From positions 1 to 64,000 of the forward strand of contig NZ_JAVRHZ010000006.1 of assembly GCF_031846325.1 (NCBI RefSeq): a stretch of 64,000 nucleotides of DNA, given 5' to 3'. Positions 16,652 through 25,648 of this stretch are shown piece by piece. The notes under the pieces are model-generated. The model made no database searches, was not told the DNA's origin, and saw only the letters and a program-made list of their open reading frames with translations. This DNA comes from Patiriisocius_A hiemis (GTDB lineage Bacteria > Bacteroidota > Bacteroidia > Flavobacteriales > Flavobacteriaceae). The position numbers and the translations under genes were made by a program. The stretch's first letter is position 1; the number at the start of each line of letters is the position of its first letter.

Positions 16652-18423
16652 TAGTTAACTATACCCATTTTTTTTAATAAAAAAGAAGCATTCATATTTT
16701 GACAAATTCCTTTTTTTAAAGTGTAATCAAAATATAGTTCGTTGTTTACAATTTCGGCATCAAAATAATAGTTCTTAACTTCTTCATACTCATTTGCAGC
16801 ATCACACAAACTAAGGTCATGTGTTGCAATAATTCCTGTAGATTTTGAAGCAACTAGCTTATCAATAAACTTCCTAGAACCTTGTGCCTTATCGGTACTA
16901 TTGGTTCCTTTCAGGATTTCATCCAGAATTATAAAATATTCGTCTTGTTTAATGGCTTCTACAATATATTTTAGTCTTTTTAACTCACTAAAAAAGTAGG
17001 ATTCGTCATCTGTTAAGCTATCTGAAGTCTGCATGCTAGAAATTAATTTTATAGGACTATAATTTACTTTTTCAGCAGAAACAGGTAATCCTAAATTTGC
17101 CATCACAATTTGTAATCCAACTGTACGTAAAAAAGTGCTTTTCCCAGCCATATTTGCTCCTGTAACAATGAAGAAAGTTTCTTTAGCAATTGAAAAATCG
17201 CTTCGCACCACTTTATTTGGATTAAGTAATGGGTGCCCTATTTGCTTTGAGTCAATAATCACATCATTGTTATTAATAATAGGAAAAACATACTTTGGGT
17301 GATTAAAAACAAAGTTTCCAAGACTATTATAACTATCAAAAAAAGTAATTGCTTTAAACCAAGTATTCACCTCATCTTTATAGGTCGCAATCCATTGTTC
17401 TATTAATAATGATTGTTTTAAATCTCGAAGCATAAATCCGTTAGCCAAAACCCCAATCAACATGTTATTACGTTGGTCTAAGGCATCTAATCTTTTAGAA
17501 AATTGCTTTAAAATTGAAGATGCATTCTTAGTTTTATCAATGATACTTACTTTTTTTTCTGAAAGCAATTGAGAAGAAAATTCTTGTGCTTCAATTTTTG
17601 ATAAAAGCTTATAATATTGCTGAAATGTACTCTGAATTTGAGCTGTATGAGCCGAAAGTGTATTTACCTTTTTTAGGTATGCACCAGAAATAGCCAACCC
17701 CACCAAAAACCATCCAAACACTACATATCCCGAAATAAAATCTAAAAAGTATGCCGTGAAAAATATTACTGAAAGTATTGAAAATACAATAGGCATCCAT
17801 TGCATTATTTTTGGAACAAAAGGTTGATAGTCTTGTAGCCACTTTATTACTTTTTTAGCAGACACTTCAGTTTTAACTAAACTTGCTGTAGCCGAAAAAT
17901 CTTGTCTCCATTTTGGTATTGCTGCTAGCTCTTTTATAGCTTCTTGCTTTATCTGAATTTTATTAATTACATTCTCTTTAAGTAAAAAAGCTAAGGTATT
18001 TCTTCCAGTCTCTAGGGCTGTTCTGTTTATGTACTGAAAAAAAGAGCCTTCCCCAAAAAGATCAATGTCATTACAATAAGCATGGGTATCGTCTTTATAT
18101 TCTTCTCCAGAAAATAAATGGTCTCGTTGTCCATTAAGCACCTTTAATTCATCTTTATTAAGTGCTAATAGCTTTTTACACCACTCTTTTTTATAGGTTA
18201 CACCTGTATGCTTTACTACCAAAAAAATAAATAAGATAAGCCCTCCAACTAGTATCCCAACAAATAAAGGCGTATTAGCAAAAGTTAGATACATTGCAAA
18301 TCCAACTACACAAAAAACGCCTAATCGCAAAAGACTTAGCAGTAACAATCGCTTTTTAATTTGGGCTAGATTAGCAGACTTTTCTTCAATCTGAGAACTG
18401 TAAAATTCTTGGGGTGTTTGCAT
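16651..18423 (-). CDS. Membrane-embedded MutS-like ATPase
   Basis: 590 residues. The C-terminal MutS ATPase domain is complete: Walker A GANMAGKST (~422-430), the SSMQTSDSLTDDESYFFSE segment, Walker B FIILDE (~497-502) and THD (~534-536). The core/lever region includes DLFGEGSFFQYINRTALETGRNTLAFLL. Unlike MutS, the mismatch-binding domain is missing and four hydrophobic helices are predicted (~27-48, 52-70, 208-229, 231-250). It also lacks the Smr domain of MutS2. This is an uncharacterised membrane branch; a DNA role is not established. It is coupled to the YdjM-like gene downstream. Confidence 0.88.
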   Translation of the reverse strand: MQTPQEFYSSQIEEKSANLAQIKKRLLLLSLLRLGVFCVVGFAMYLTFANTPLFVGILVGGLILFIFLVVKHTGVTYKKEWCKKLLALNKDELKVLNGQRDHLFSGEEYKDDTHAYCNDIDLFGEGSFFQYINRTALETGRNTLAFLLKENVINKIQIKQEAIKELAAIPKWRQDFSATASLVKTEVSAKKVIKWLQDYQPFVPKIMQWMPIVFSILSVIFFTAYFLDFISGYVVFGWFLVGLAISGAYLKKVNTLSAHTAQIQSTFQQYYKLLSKIEAQEFSSQLLSEKKVSIIDKTKNASSILKQFSKRLDALDQRNNMLIGVLANGFMLRDLKQSLLIEQWIATYKDEVNTWFKAITFFDSYNSLGNFVFNHPKYVFPIINNNDVIIDSKQIGHPLLNPNKVVRSDFSIAKETFFIVTGANMAGKSTFLRTVGLQIVMANLGLPVSAEKVNYSPIKLISSMQTSDSLTDDESYFFSELKRLKYIVEAIKQDEYFIILDEILKGTNSTDKAQGSRKFIDKLVASKSTGIIATHDLSLCDAANEYEEVKNYYFDAEIVNNELYFDYTLKKGICQNMNASFLLKKMGIVN

Positions 18424-18429
18424 TAAGTA

Positions 18430-18786
18430 TTATAAGGTATTAAGTTCCTCTTTAAGTTTTTTAGTAAGGTTTGCGACTACCAGATTGTAACTATGGTCTA
18501 TCAACTCTACTAGTAATTTTGGTGGGATTTCTTGCATATAAACGGTATTCCAATGTAGCTTGCTCATATGGTATCCCGGAATAATTGTACCGTCATACTC
18601 TGCTCTTAAGCTTACTGAGCGCTCTGGGTCACATTTAAGGTTCACTTGTGCCGGTACTCTTTCTAGACCACATAAAGCAAACATTTTACCCATTACTTTA
18701 AAGACTAAGGTGTGTTCATCAAAAGGAAAACTTTCCGTAACTCCTTTTTTGGATAAACAATATTCTCTAAAGTTTTCAATATCCAT
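18430..18786 (-). CDS. MmcQ/YjbR family protein
   Basis: 118 residues with the CyaY-like MmcQ/YjbR pattern: REYCLSKKGVTESFPFDEHTLVFKVMGKMFAL, VNLKCDPERSVSLRAEYDGTIIPGYHMSKLHWNTVYM and a C-terminal helix. Family members are small single-domain proteins described as possible DNA-binding, but their role is not firmly known. It sits 3 bp after the transglutaminase gene and 6 bp before the MutS-like gene within the minus-strand run. Confidence 0.9.
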   Translation of the reverse strand: MDIENFREYCLSKKGVTESFPFDEHTLVFKVMGKMFALCGLERVPAQVNLKCDPERSVSLRAEYDGTIIPGYHMSKLHWNTVYMQEIPPKLLVELIDHSYNLVVANLTKKLKEELNTL

Positions 18787-18789
18787 AAA

Positions 18790-19716
18790 CTACTTTACTT
18801 TATAAGCTAAGGCAGGGGTATCGTTAAAATAAATAAGCAAGTTTTCTTGTCCTAACTCAATTGGAATGGTAAAAGTAGTCATTCCATTTTCTTTTGTAGT
18901 TTCTATTGGAGTTTTAGTATTTCCGTAGCTATAACTAATCGCTTGTTCACTATCTAATTTGATACTAAAGTTAATTTCACCTAAAAGGTTTTCAGAAGAA
19001 ATAATTCCATTAACTGGGTTTTCTATAGCATCTAGTGGCAATTTTGGTGCTATTATTATTGGCCACGATGCAAACTGTTCTTTTGTAATTTGCTCCTTTA
19101 ACAAAGTATCTTCTTGCTGTGTTGGAAAATGTGTTTTTACAAAAAGATGTGGTGGTGTTTTGTAGAAAAAGTAATTAGGTTCTTTTATAAATTTACCGTT
19201 GTATTTTCCAGCTCCCCAAGTAGCGTCAAACAAGTGTGCTTTACCGTCAATAATAACTATATTCCACATATGGACGGTTTTAAAGGGTCTGCCAATGTCA
19301 TCAAAACTTGTTTTTATATCCCCTCTAACTAAATAATTATCCATGCCTTGCAATTGGCATAAGCGCTCAAAAACCATTGCATAGCCTTCACAAACGGCTA
19401 TCCCTTTGGAGAGGGTTCTCTGTATAATTTTAGCCCTTGTTTTTTCCTCTTTTTGGTTTCGGTCTCTGTAGTTTTTAAAGCTATAATCAAATTGTTTATA
19501 CTCATCTGGGTCGTAGGCAACATTTTTAATAAGCCAAGAATAAATAGCTCGTACTTTATCGTCTTCGGTTTTAAAATCTCGTGTAATAAATCTTGAAAGT
19601 TCTTCTGCACTATTTACTCGCTCAGGATATAACTGTATGGTAGCATCTACTTGCTCATAGTTTTGGGAAAAACAGAAGGAAAATGAAAAGAGAAAAAATA
19701 AACCTACTATCCTCAT
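18790..19716 (-). CDS. Secreted transglutaminase-like protein
   Basis: 308 residues. A signal peptide (IVGLFFLFSFSFCFSQ) precedes a transglutaminase core with C109 (GIAVCEGYA), H149 (VHMWNIV) and D164 (LFDATWG), the full catalytic triad of the papain-like TGc fold. The C-terminal ~120 residues look like a beta-sandwich (IENPVNGIISSENLLGEINFSIKLDS...). Bacterial proteins of this type are usually periplasmic proteases or peptide amidases. It overlaps the cyclase stop by 4 bp. Confidence 0.9.
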   Translation of the reverse strand: MRIVGLFFLFSFSFCFSQNYEQVDATIQLYPERVNSAEELSRFITRDFKTEDDKVRAIYSWLIKNVAYDPDEYKQFDYSFKNYRDRNQKEEKTRAKIIQRTLSKGIAVCEGYAMVFERLCQLQGMDNYLVRGDIKTSFDDIGRPFKTVHMWNIVIIDGKAHLFDATWGAGKYNGKFIKEPNYFFYKTPPHLFVKTHFPTQQEDTLLKEQITKEQFASWPIIIAPKLPLDAIENPVNGIISSENLLGEINFSIKLDSEQAISYSYGNTKTPIETTKENGMTTFTIPIELGQENLLIYFNDTPALAYKVK

Positions 19717-20462
19717 GACTCAATTTCATATAAAACAGGCCTACTTGGTGCAGCATCATTATTAAATCTAGCTACTTGTAGGTTGAGTATAAAACTCCCG
19801 TCTTTTACTCTATTTCGCACGTAAATAAATTCGGTTATAGTAGCATTTAGTCTTGGGTTTTTAGGGTAATCCCAAAATGCTTTATGTGCTAGCAATGCGC
19901 CATCGTCTTTTTCTTTGTCAACACTTGGTAAGTCTATTAACAAATGCTCTACACCTATCTCTCTTAAAAATTGAGCTGCTTTATGGTCTAAATACGGCCA
20001 ATTAGTATGACTATACTGGCGCTGCTTTTTATCTTTTGTATTAGGTAAGGTTCGTATAATTAAGGCTTCAGGTTTTTTGTTTTTAAGTAGTGCTTTTATT
20101 TGTTTTTCTGAAATAACCTCGTCCTCTCCTTTTAATTCTGGCGCTACTGAAATTAGTTCAGCAACAAAAAAGAAACGATCAAGTGTTTTTGAAATTGCAT
20201 GAAACTCCTTGGATATATGCCCAACACATTCGGTATGTGTTCCATGAGCATGTGGATTAAATGTTATAGTGTTAAAGTTTACCGAGGCTCCTTCCTGTAC
20301 ACTTCCCACCCAATTATCTAAAACTACAGGTTTTATAGTGGGTGGTGATAAATACCATGCCTCAGGATTTTTTTCTGAAGCTCGCAGCGCGATAGAAATA
20401 TCAATAGGGTTAGATAAATTAACTGTATATAAGTGCTCTTTTATTTTTATTGTTGCCTTCAC
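19713..20462 (-). CDS. Cyclase (kynurenine formamidase-like) family protein
   Basis: 249 residues. The metal-binding segment reads FNPHAHGTHTECVGH (H71, H73, H76, H82), matching the HxGTHxxxxxH motif of the cyclase/KynB-type amidohydrolases, with Glu at the usual Asp place. Other conserved parts are VEHLLIDLPSVDKEKD and the HKAFW segment. It starts with GTG: the reading frame upstream reaches a stop with no ATG. KynB activity cannot be claimed without kynurenine-pathway neighbours. Overlaps the transglutaminase gene (ATGA). Confidence 0.85.
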   Translation of the reverse strand: MKATIKIKEHLYTVNLSNPIDISIALRASEKNPEAWYLSPPTIKPVVLDNWVGSVQEGASVNFNTITFNPHAHGTHTECVGHISKEFHAISKTLDRFFFVAELISVAPELKGEDEVISEKQIKALLKNKKPEALIIRTLPNTKDKKQRQYSHTNWPYLDHKAAQFLREIGVEHLLIDLPSVDKEKDDGALLAHKAFWDYPKNPRLNATITEFIYVRNRVKDGSFILNLQVARFNNDAAPSRPVLYEIES

Positions 20463-20483
20463 AGCTTCTAAGATACAATGAAC

Positions 20484-21614
20484 TTATTGTAAATTCAATA
20501 AAAATAAGTCACTTGCTATACCATCACTTAAAAACTTGCCTTTTTTAGTGACTAGCATTCTTTGCTCTTTAATTTCTAATAACCCATTTGTAATATGTTG
20601 CTGGGCTTGTTTATGTAAATATTCTAAATACGTTTTACCAAATAGTGTATTTACCTCGTCCAGAGATATACCCCACATTGTTCGTAAACGTGTCATTACA
20701 TATTCATTATATTTATCTGTTAAAGAGAGTTTTTCTATTTCTTGAGGAACTTCTCCCTTGGTAATTTTTTTTAAATAAATACTATTATTGGCGATATTCC
20801 AGCTGCGTTGTTCTCCATTATAACTATGAGCCGAAGGGCCTACACCTAAATAAGGCTTGCCTTGCCAGTATGCCATATTGTTTTGAGAGTAGAAACCTTT
20901 CTTTCCAAAGTTTGAAAACTCATAATTATTGTATCCCATTTTTTCTGTAACCTCAACTAATAGTGAATGATGCTCTTGTGCCACAGCGTCTTCTACAGGA
21001 GCAATAACTCCTTTTTTAATAAAGGTTTGCAAAGCTGTGTTAGGCTCTACCGTTAATGCATAACAAGAAAGATGGGGCACATTTAATTGCATAGCTTTAT
21101 CTATGTTTTCTAACCAACGTTGATTACTCATTTGTGGAATTCCGTAGATAAGGTCAATACTATAGTTTTCAAAATACTGCTTTGTTAATTCAATCGACTT
21201 ATATGCTTCTGCAGCATTGTGTGCACGATTCATGAGTTTTAAATCTTCTTCAAAAAAAGATTGCACACCTATACTAAGACGGTTTATTGGAGATTTTGAA
21301 AACTCCCTAATTATTTTTTCTGAAAGGTCATCTGGGTTTGCTTCTAATGTAATTTCAGGGTGAGAAATAACTTTATACTGTTTATGTAGCTGATTAATTA
21401 TAAGCTCAATTTCTGAAGGCATTAAAACACTAGGCGTTCCACCTCCAAAGTAAATAGTGGTTACTTCTTGTGACATTTCGTGTTTACGTAACTCCAACTC
21501 TTTACAGATAGCAGTAATTATTTCATCTCTCTTTTTTAAAGATGTAGAAAAATGAAAATCACAATAGTGACACGCTTGTTTACAAAACGGAATATGTATA
21601 TAGATACCAGCCAT
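20484..21614 (-). CDS. hemW: Radical SAM heme chaperone HemW
   Basis: 376 residues. The [4Fe-4S]/SAM motif C11xxxC15xxC18 is followed by D-F rather than the extra Cys of HemN, which is the HemW diagnostic. Further conserved parts are YFGGGTPSVL, ANPDDLS, NRLSIGVQSF, IDLIYGIP and GVGPSAHSYNG, with a C-terminal HemN_C region. HemW delivers heme to respiratory enzymes rather than oxidising coproporphyrinogen. Its ATG overlaps the stop of the DUF3667 gene (TAATG). Confidence 0.95.
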   Translation of the reverse strand: MAGIYIHIPFCKQACHYCDFHFSTSLKKRDEIITAICKELELRKHEMSQEVTTIYFGGGTPSVLMPSEIELIINQLHKQYKVISHPEITLEANPDDLSEKIIREFSKSPINRLSIGVQSFFEEDLKLMNRAHNAAEAYKSIELTKQYFENYSIDLIYGIPQMSNQRWLENIDKAMQLNVPHLSCYALTVEPNTALQTFIKKGVIAPVEDAVAQEHHSLLVEVTEKMGYNNYEFSNFGKKGFYSQNNMAYWQGKPYLGVGPSAHSYNGEQRSWNIANNSIYLKKITKGEVPQEIEKLSLTDKYNEYVMTRLRTMWGISLDEVNTLFGKTYLEYLHKQAQQHITNGLLEIKEQRMLVTKKGKFLSDGIASDLFLLNLQ

Positions 21615-22357
21615 TAGCTACGAGACCAAACTATTAAAAATGAAATTCCGTAGGCAATAATCATATATAAAATTGTAGCAAAGACATAACTAAAAAAACC
21701 TTTTACAATAATCCAAAAGGCTGGTTTTTTAAAGTATGAAACCAAGGCGAGACAATAATAAATTAGCATTGCGATAATAGCCAGATACTGTATACTATTA
21801 TCTACAAACTTCATAAAAAAAGCATTAAAAGTCCCAATTATAGTATATGCAGCTACCATATAAAAGGAGACCGCAACATACTCTGCCAAAAAATAACGTT
21901 TGTAGAAAAACATTTTTAACATGAGTGCCATAGTTCCCACAAAAACGAACAAGAAATTGTTTACATTTTGAAACATAAACTTGCCTGCTGCAACTGTAAG
22001 GGTAGTATCATAGCCTTCTCTTTTTTGAACTTTTACATTTTCTAAAGCATCAAACTCAATAAGGTTTCGTATTAGGATATGGACTACAGTAATAATAATA
22101 AAAAAAGCTACGGGCTTGTAGTACGTTTTTCTTTTACCTGAAAGGTATTCTCTAAATAGCTTACCAGGATTTAAAAATAATAATCGTAGTGTTTTAAGCA
22201 AAGGAGCGTTTACTGAAAAAACAGCATCAAAAAAGTCAGAAAGTGTTTCTTTAAATGTAACTCTATCCACAGCAGCTTTCTGCCCACAAAAAGCACAAAA
22301 GTTATCTTCTAAAAGAGTATCACAATTTTTACAAGTATGTTTCTGTTTGGTGCTAAT
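21614..22357 (-). CDS. DUF3667 membrane protein with N-terminal zinc ribbon; probable ATT start
   Basis: The body (VDRVTFKETLSDFFDAVFSVNAPLLKTLR...LFREYLSGKRKTYYKPVAFF) is DUF3667, with about four transmembrane helices after it. Family members begin with a zinc ribbon, and here the in-frame sequence upstream of the GTG at 22270 encodes CKNC...CAFC (C9, C12, C21, C24). No ATG, GTG or TTG precedes those cysteines; the only plausible initiator is ATT at 22357, which overlaps the TAG stop of the upstream gene. Translation of the ribbon therefore needs ATT initiation by coupling, or a frameshift from the upstream gene. A start at GTG 22270 would delete the ribbon. Confidence 0.75.
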   Translation of the reverse strand: MSTKQKHTCKNCDTLLEDNFCAFCGQKAAVDRVTFKETLSDFFDAVFSVNAPLLKTLRLLFLNPGKLFREYLSGKRKTYYKPVAFFIIITVVHILIRNLIEFDALENVKVQKREGYDTTLTVAAGKFMFQNVNNFLFVFVGTMALMLKMFFYKRYFLAEYVAVSFYMVAAYTIIGTFNAFFMKFVDNSIQYLAIIAMLIYYCLALVSYFKKPAFWIIVKGFFSYVFATILYMIIAYGISFLIVWSRS

Positions 22358-22907
22358 AGTTTACTTTTTTTGGTTCTCTTTTATACACTTGGGCAAAAAA
22401 TAAAAATACAAATGCTATTATCACTCCTTGAATCAAGGGTATGACAATTCCATTAAAAATAATTTTGAAATCAAAACCCTGTGATGTATTATAATCTCTA
22501 TGAAAACTTGTTGTAACTATCGTAAAACGTTCTAAATAAAAACCAATCTTCATCAAAATGCTAATAGCCAATACATAGAGTCCTCTTTTAGCTAGCTTAT
22601 TGTTTAATAAGGAGAGAGGTAAAATTAAAGTGCAAAAACTCATTACCCAATAGGCCCATTTATAATCGCCTGTAGCTCTATTTACGATTGCATATTCTTG
22701 AGGATTTATAAGCATCCCAACAATAAAGCTAATAAGAATTATAGCTGTGTAACTAATTATAATCCATCTAATCCAATTGAGTACTATTTTGGTTTTAAAC
22801 TTATTATTGAAAAATAGTTCAATAAGCATTAAACTTATTATTGTAAATGGAAGGCAGTAGATAAGATTACCATCTATAATTCTACGAATTTGTTCTAGAA
22901 CTTCCAT
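22353..22907 (-). CDS. Orphan NrfD/ActC-like C-terminal membrane module
   Basis: 184 residues with about five transmembrane segments (~15-33, 45-66, 84-102, 108-125, 151-172). Two stretches match the C-terminal half of ActC/NrfD (polysulfide reductase-like) proteins from memory of that family: EYAIVNRATGDYKWAYW (71-87) and ERFTIVTTSFHRDY (126-139). Only about the last third of an ActC-type protein is represented, and no cytochrome, iron-sulfur or ACIII gene adjoins. It lies between ruvC and DUF3667. ATG at 22907 is used; an upstream TTG is possible. Function is unknown. Confidence 0.7.
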   Translation of the reverse strand: MEVLEQIRRIIDGNLIYCLPFTIISLMLIELFFNNKFKTKIVLNWIRWIIISYTAIILISFIVGMLINPQEYAIVNRATGDYKWAYWVMSFCTLILPLSLLNNKLAKRGLYVLAISILMKIGFYLERFTIVTTSFHRDYNTSQGFDFKIIFNGIVIPLIQGVIIAFVFLFFAQVYKREPKKVNY

Positions 22908-22918
22908 CGCCAAAATAA

Positions 22919-23473
22919 TTACTTACTAATTCTCTTTTCGTTCTGTTTTACAAAAGCAGCCCATCCTGTATAGCTTTTTCCTGTACTTACTTTTCCAGCG
23001 TTGTAAAAATGACATACAGCAGCAGCCAGTCCATCTGTACTATCTAAATTTTTAGGTAGTTCTTTAAGTGTTAATAAGCTTTGTAACATTTTGGCAACTT
23101 GTTCTTTACTGGCATTTCCATTACCAGTAATGGCCATTTTAATTTTTTTAGGAGAATATTCTGTAATGGGGATTTGTCTAGACAAACCAGCGGCCATTGC
23201 TACACCTTGTGCTCTTCCCAATTTAAGCATGGATTGAACATTCTTACCAAAGAAAGGGGCTTCAATAGCAATTTCATCTGGGTGAAAACTATCTATTAAC
23301 TCTATAGTTCGCTCAAAAATATGTCGTAAGCGCACATAGTGGTCGTCATATTTAGATAGTTGCAACTCGTTAAGTTGTAAAAACTCCATTTTTTTTCCTA
23401 CAACTTTTATGAGTCCAAATCCCATAATTGTAGTTCCGGGGTCAATACCTAATATTATTTTTTCAGTTGCCAA
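22919..23473 (-). CDS. ruvC: Crossover junction endodeoxyribonuclease RuvC (TTG start)
   Basis: 184 residues with the four acidic catalytic residues visible: D11 (GIDPGT), E71 (IAIEAPFFG), D144 and D147 (DSTDGLAAA). RuvC resolves Holliday junctions as a dimer with RuvAB. The start codon is TTG: the frame upstream reaches a stop after six codons without any ATG, and the first ATG downstream would remove the GIDPG motif. It heads a minus-strand operon leading into the NrfD-like, DUF3667 and hemW genes. Confidence 0.95.
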   Translation of the reverse strand: MATEKIILGIDPGTTIMGFGLIKVVGKKMEFLQLNELQLSKYDDHYVRLRHIFERTIELIDSFHPDEIAIEAPFFGKNVQSMLKLGRAQGVAMAAGLSRQIPITEYSPKKIKMAITGNGNASKEQVAKMLQSLLTLKELPKNLDSTDGLAAAVCHFYNAGKVSTGKSYTGWAAFVKQNEKRISK

Positions 23474-23514
23474 TAGGAGATTTGTGTTATATTAAATTAT
23501 GTAACTTCGTTATG

Positions 23515-24474
23515 ATGTTTTCCCTCTCACACAAAGCTAAACAATATCTACTTACCGCTCTAAAGGTATTGATTTTGGGAGCGACTTTATGGTATATTTA
23601 CTATAAAATAAGCCAAGCCCCAATAGGTTTACAGTCACTCCTGCAAAGTGTAGGGGAATCAAACCCCATTGAAATTTTACTGTTTTTTGGTTTCCTATGC
23701 CTTTTTTTAGCCATGACAAATTGGTTGTTAGAGATTTTAAAATGGAAACTTCTTGCTTCAAGAGTACATTTAATTTCATTTAAAACGGCTGCAAAGCAAA
23801 GTTTATCTGCTCATGCCATTGGGTTATTAACTCCAAATCGTATTGGGGATTATGGAGCTAAGGCTATGTTTTATCCATCTAAAAAAAGGAAAAAAATTTT
23901 AGTGCTTAATTTTCTTGGGAACGGAATGCAGCTTTTAACCACACTTCTCTTTGGTATTATAGGAGTTATCATAACGGTATCTAGCTATTCAATATCCATT
24001 AAACCAACAAATATTATTCTTGCGATTATTGTTATAGTTTTATTTATAGTATTGGGTTATTTATTTAAAGAACGTGAACTTTTAGTGAAAGGATTTTCTT
24101 TAAAGAATATATGGATTTTTTTTAGAGAATTACCTGCTACTTTCAACCTTAAAATAGGAGCGCTCTCCATTTTACGATACATTGTTTTTAGCGCATTATT
24201 TTATTTAGTGCTAAAGTTTTTGGGAGCTGATACTAAAGTAAATGAAACAGCACCTCTTATATTTACCATGTATCTGTTAGTCTCAATTACTCCCACACTT
24301 TTTATCTTGGATGTAGTAGTTAGGGGTGGTATTGCAGTCTGGGTATTCTCATTAATGGGGGTTCCTGAAGTTCTTGTATTATGTAGTGTTTTATATATGT
24401 GGTTATTAAATTTTGCGTTACCTGCTTTTATAGGTAATCTCATTTTTATACAGTACAAACCCAAAAGCTTATGA
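23515..24474 (+). CDS. Lysylphosphatidylglycerol-synthase-type transmembrane (flippase-like) protein
   Basis: 319 residues, eight or so transmembrane helices, with the LPG_synthase_TM/UPF0104 signature around AHAIGLLTPNRIGDYGAKAMFY. No C-terminal GNAT-type synthase domain is present, so it is the membrane part alone, which in other bacteria is thought to flip or transfer lipids. Start: ATG at 23512 or 23515; a TTG at 23467 is less likely because it overlaps the divergent ruvC start. The GT2 gene overlaps its stop (ATGA). Confidence 0.8.
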   Translation: MFSLSHKAKQYLLTALKVLILGATLWYIYYKISQAPIGLQSLLQSVGESNPIEILLFFGFLCLFLAMTNWLLEILKWKLLASRVHLISFKTAAKQSLSAHAIGLLTPNRIGDYGAKAMFYPSKKRKKILVLNFLGNGMQLLTTLLFGIIGVIITVSSYSISIKPTNIILAIIVIVLFIVLGYLFKERELLVKGFSLKNIWIFFRELPATFNLKIGALSILRYIVFSALFYLVLKFLGADTKVNETAPLIFTMYLLVSITPTLFILDVVVRGGIAVWVFSLMGVPEVLVLCSVLYMWLLNFALPAFIGNLIFIQYKPKSL

Positions 24475-25601
24475 TAGTTGCAATAGTCTGTATTACCCTT
24501 TTGTATACTATTCTAATTGCTAGTTTAACTATTGGGTTTAGTAAAGTTCCTATTTTTTCTTCTGAAGAACTCAATTTAGAAACAAAATTCTCTATTATTA
24601 TTCCTTTTAGAAATGAAGAGAAGTATCTACCAAATTTGCTTAGTTCATTTTCAAAAATTAAATATCCTACATCATATTTCGAGCTTATTTTTATAGATGA
24701 TGCTTCTACAGATGCTTCGGTTGAAATAATAAATCGTTTTTTTGAAACTTCAGATAAAGCCATTCCGTTTTCAATTATAGAAAACAAACCTATTTCAAAC
24801 TCCCCAAAAAAAGATGCGATTACCTTAGGTATTTCTAAAGCAAAACACCCTTGGATTCTCACAACCGATGCAGATGGGGAGGTTAAACCAAAGTGGTTAC
24901 AAGTTTATGATTCATTTATACAAAAACATAACCCAATTGCAATAGCCGCTCCTGTAAAAGGGGAAAAAGCCAATAACTTTTTACAAATATTTCAGCAATT
25001 AGACATTTTAAGTTTACAAGCTACTACCATAGGTTTTTTTGGTCTTAAGCAGCCCTTATTATGTAATGGAGCTAACTTTGCGTACAGTAAAGAAGCATTT
25101 ATAGAGGTTGAAGGCTTTAAAGACAATAATAAAATTGCTTCTGGAGATGATATATTTCTATTAGAGAAGTTTGCAAAAAAGTATCAAGAAAAAATCGCGT
25201 ATTTAAAAAGCCATGAAGCTACCGTTACTACTCGTCTAGAAAAAAACTGCAGAGCAATTATAGAACAAAGAGTACGTTGGGCTTCTAAAACAACAAAACA
25301 ACAGTCTGCACTTGTAAAACTAACGGGGCTAGTTGTGGTAGCTATTAATTTTCTTTTAGTGGTTCTTGGTGTTACATCATTTTTTGAATTTTGTTATTTC
25401 TATTTTTTAGCTAGTGTCTTTTTATTAAAACTTATGCTGGATTATATGCTATTATCAAAAACTAAAGAAATCTACACGAGCAAAATATCTACTATACATT
25501 TTCTAGTAAGTAGCATAATATACCCTATTTTGAGTCTATTGGTTTTTACAAAGAGCTTATTAGGTAACTATCAATGGAAAAACAGGAAGTTTAAAAAATA
25601 G
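24471..25601 (+). CDS. Membrane-associated family 2 glycosyltransferase
   Basis: 376 residues. One N-terminal transmembrane helix, then a GT-A domain: FSIIIPFRNEEKYLPNLLSS, IFIDDASTDAS (DxD region), WILTTDADGE, and ASGDDIFLLEKF ...EQRVRWASK with the QxxRW motif. Two more hydrophobic segments follow at the C-terminus. Such enzymes transfer sugars from activated donors to membrane acceptors. The ATGA overlap with the flippase-like gene suggests a shared lipid or glycan pathway; the sugar cannot be named. Confidence 0.9.
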   Translation: MIVAIVCITLLYTILIASLTIGFSKVPIFSSEELNLETKFSIIIPFRNEEKYLPNLLSSFSKIKYPTSYFELIFIDDASTDASVEIINRFFETSDKAIPFSIIENKPISNSPKKDAITLGISKAKHPWILTTDADGEVKPKWLQVYDSFIQKHNPIAIAAPVKGEKANNFLQIFQQLDILSLQATTIGFFGLKQPLLCNGANFAYSKEAFIEVEGFKDNNKIASGDDIFLLEKFAKKYQEKIAYLKSHEATVTTRLEKNCRAIIEQRVRWASKTTKQQSALVKLTGLVVVAINFLLVVLGVTSFFEFCYFYFLASVFLLKLMLDYMLLSKTKEIYTSKISTIHFLVSSIIYPILSLLVFTKSLLGNYQWKNRKFKK

Positions 25602-25648
25602 GCGGTCTGCAATTTTTTTTTACCTTTAGCTATCAAAATCATGCCCTT

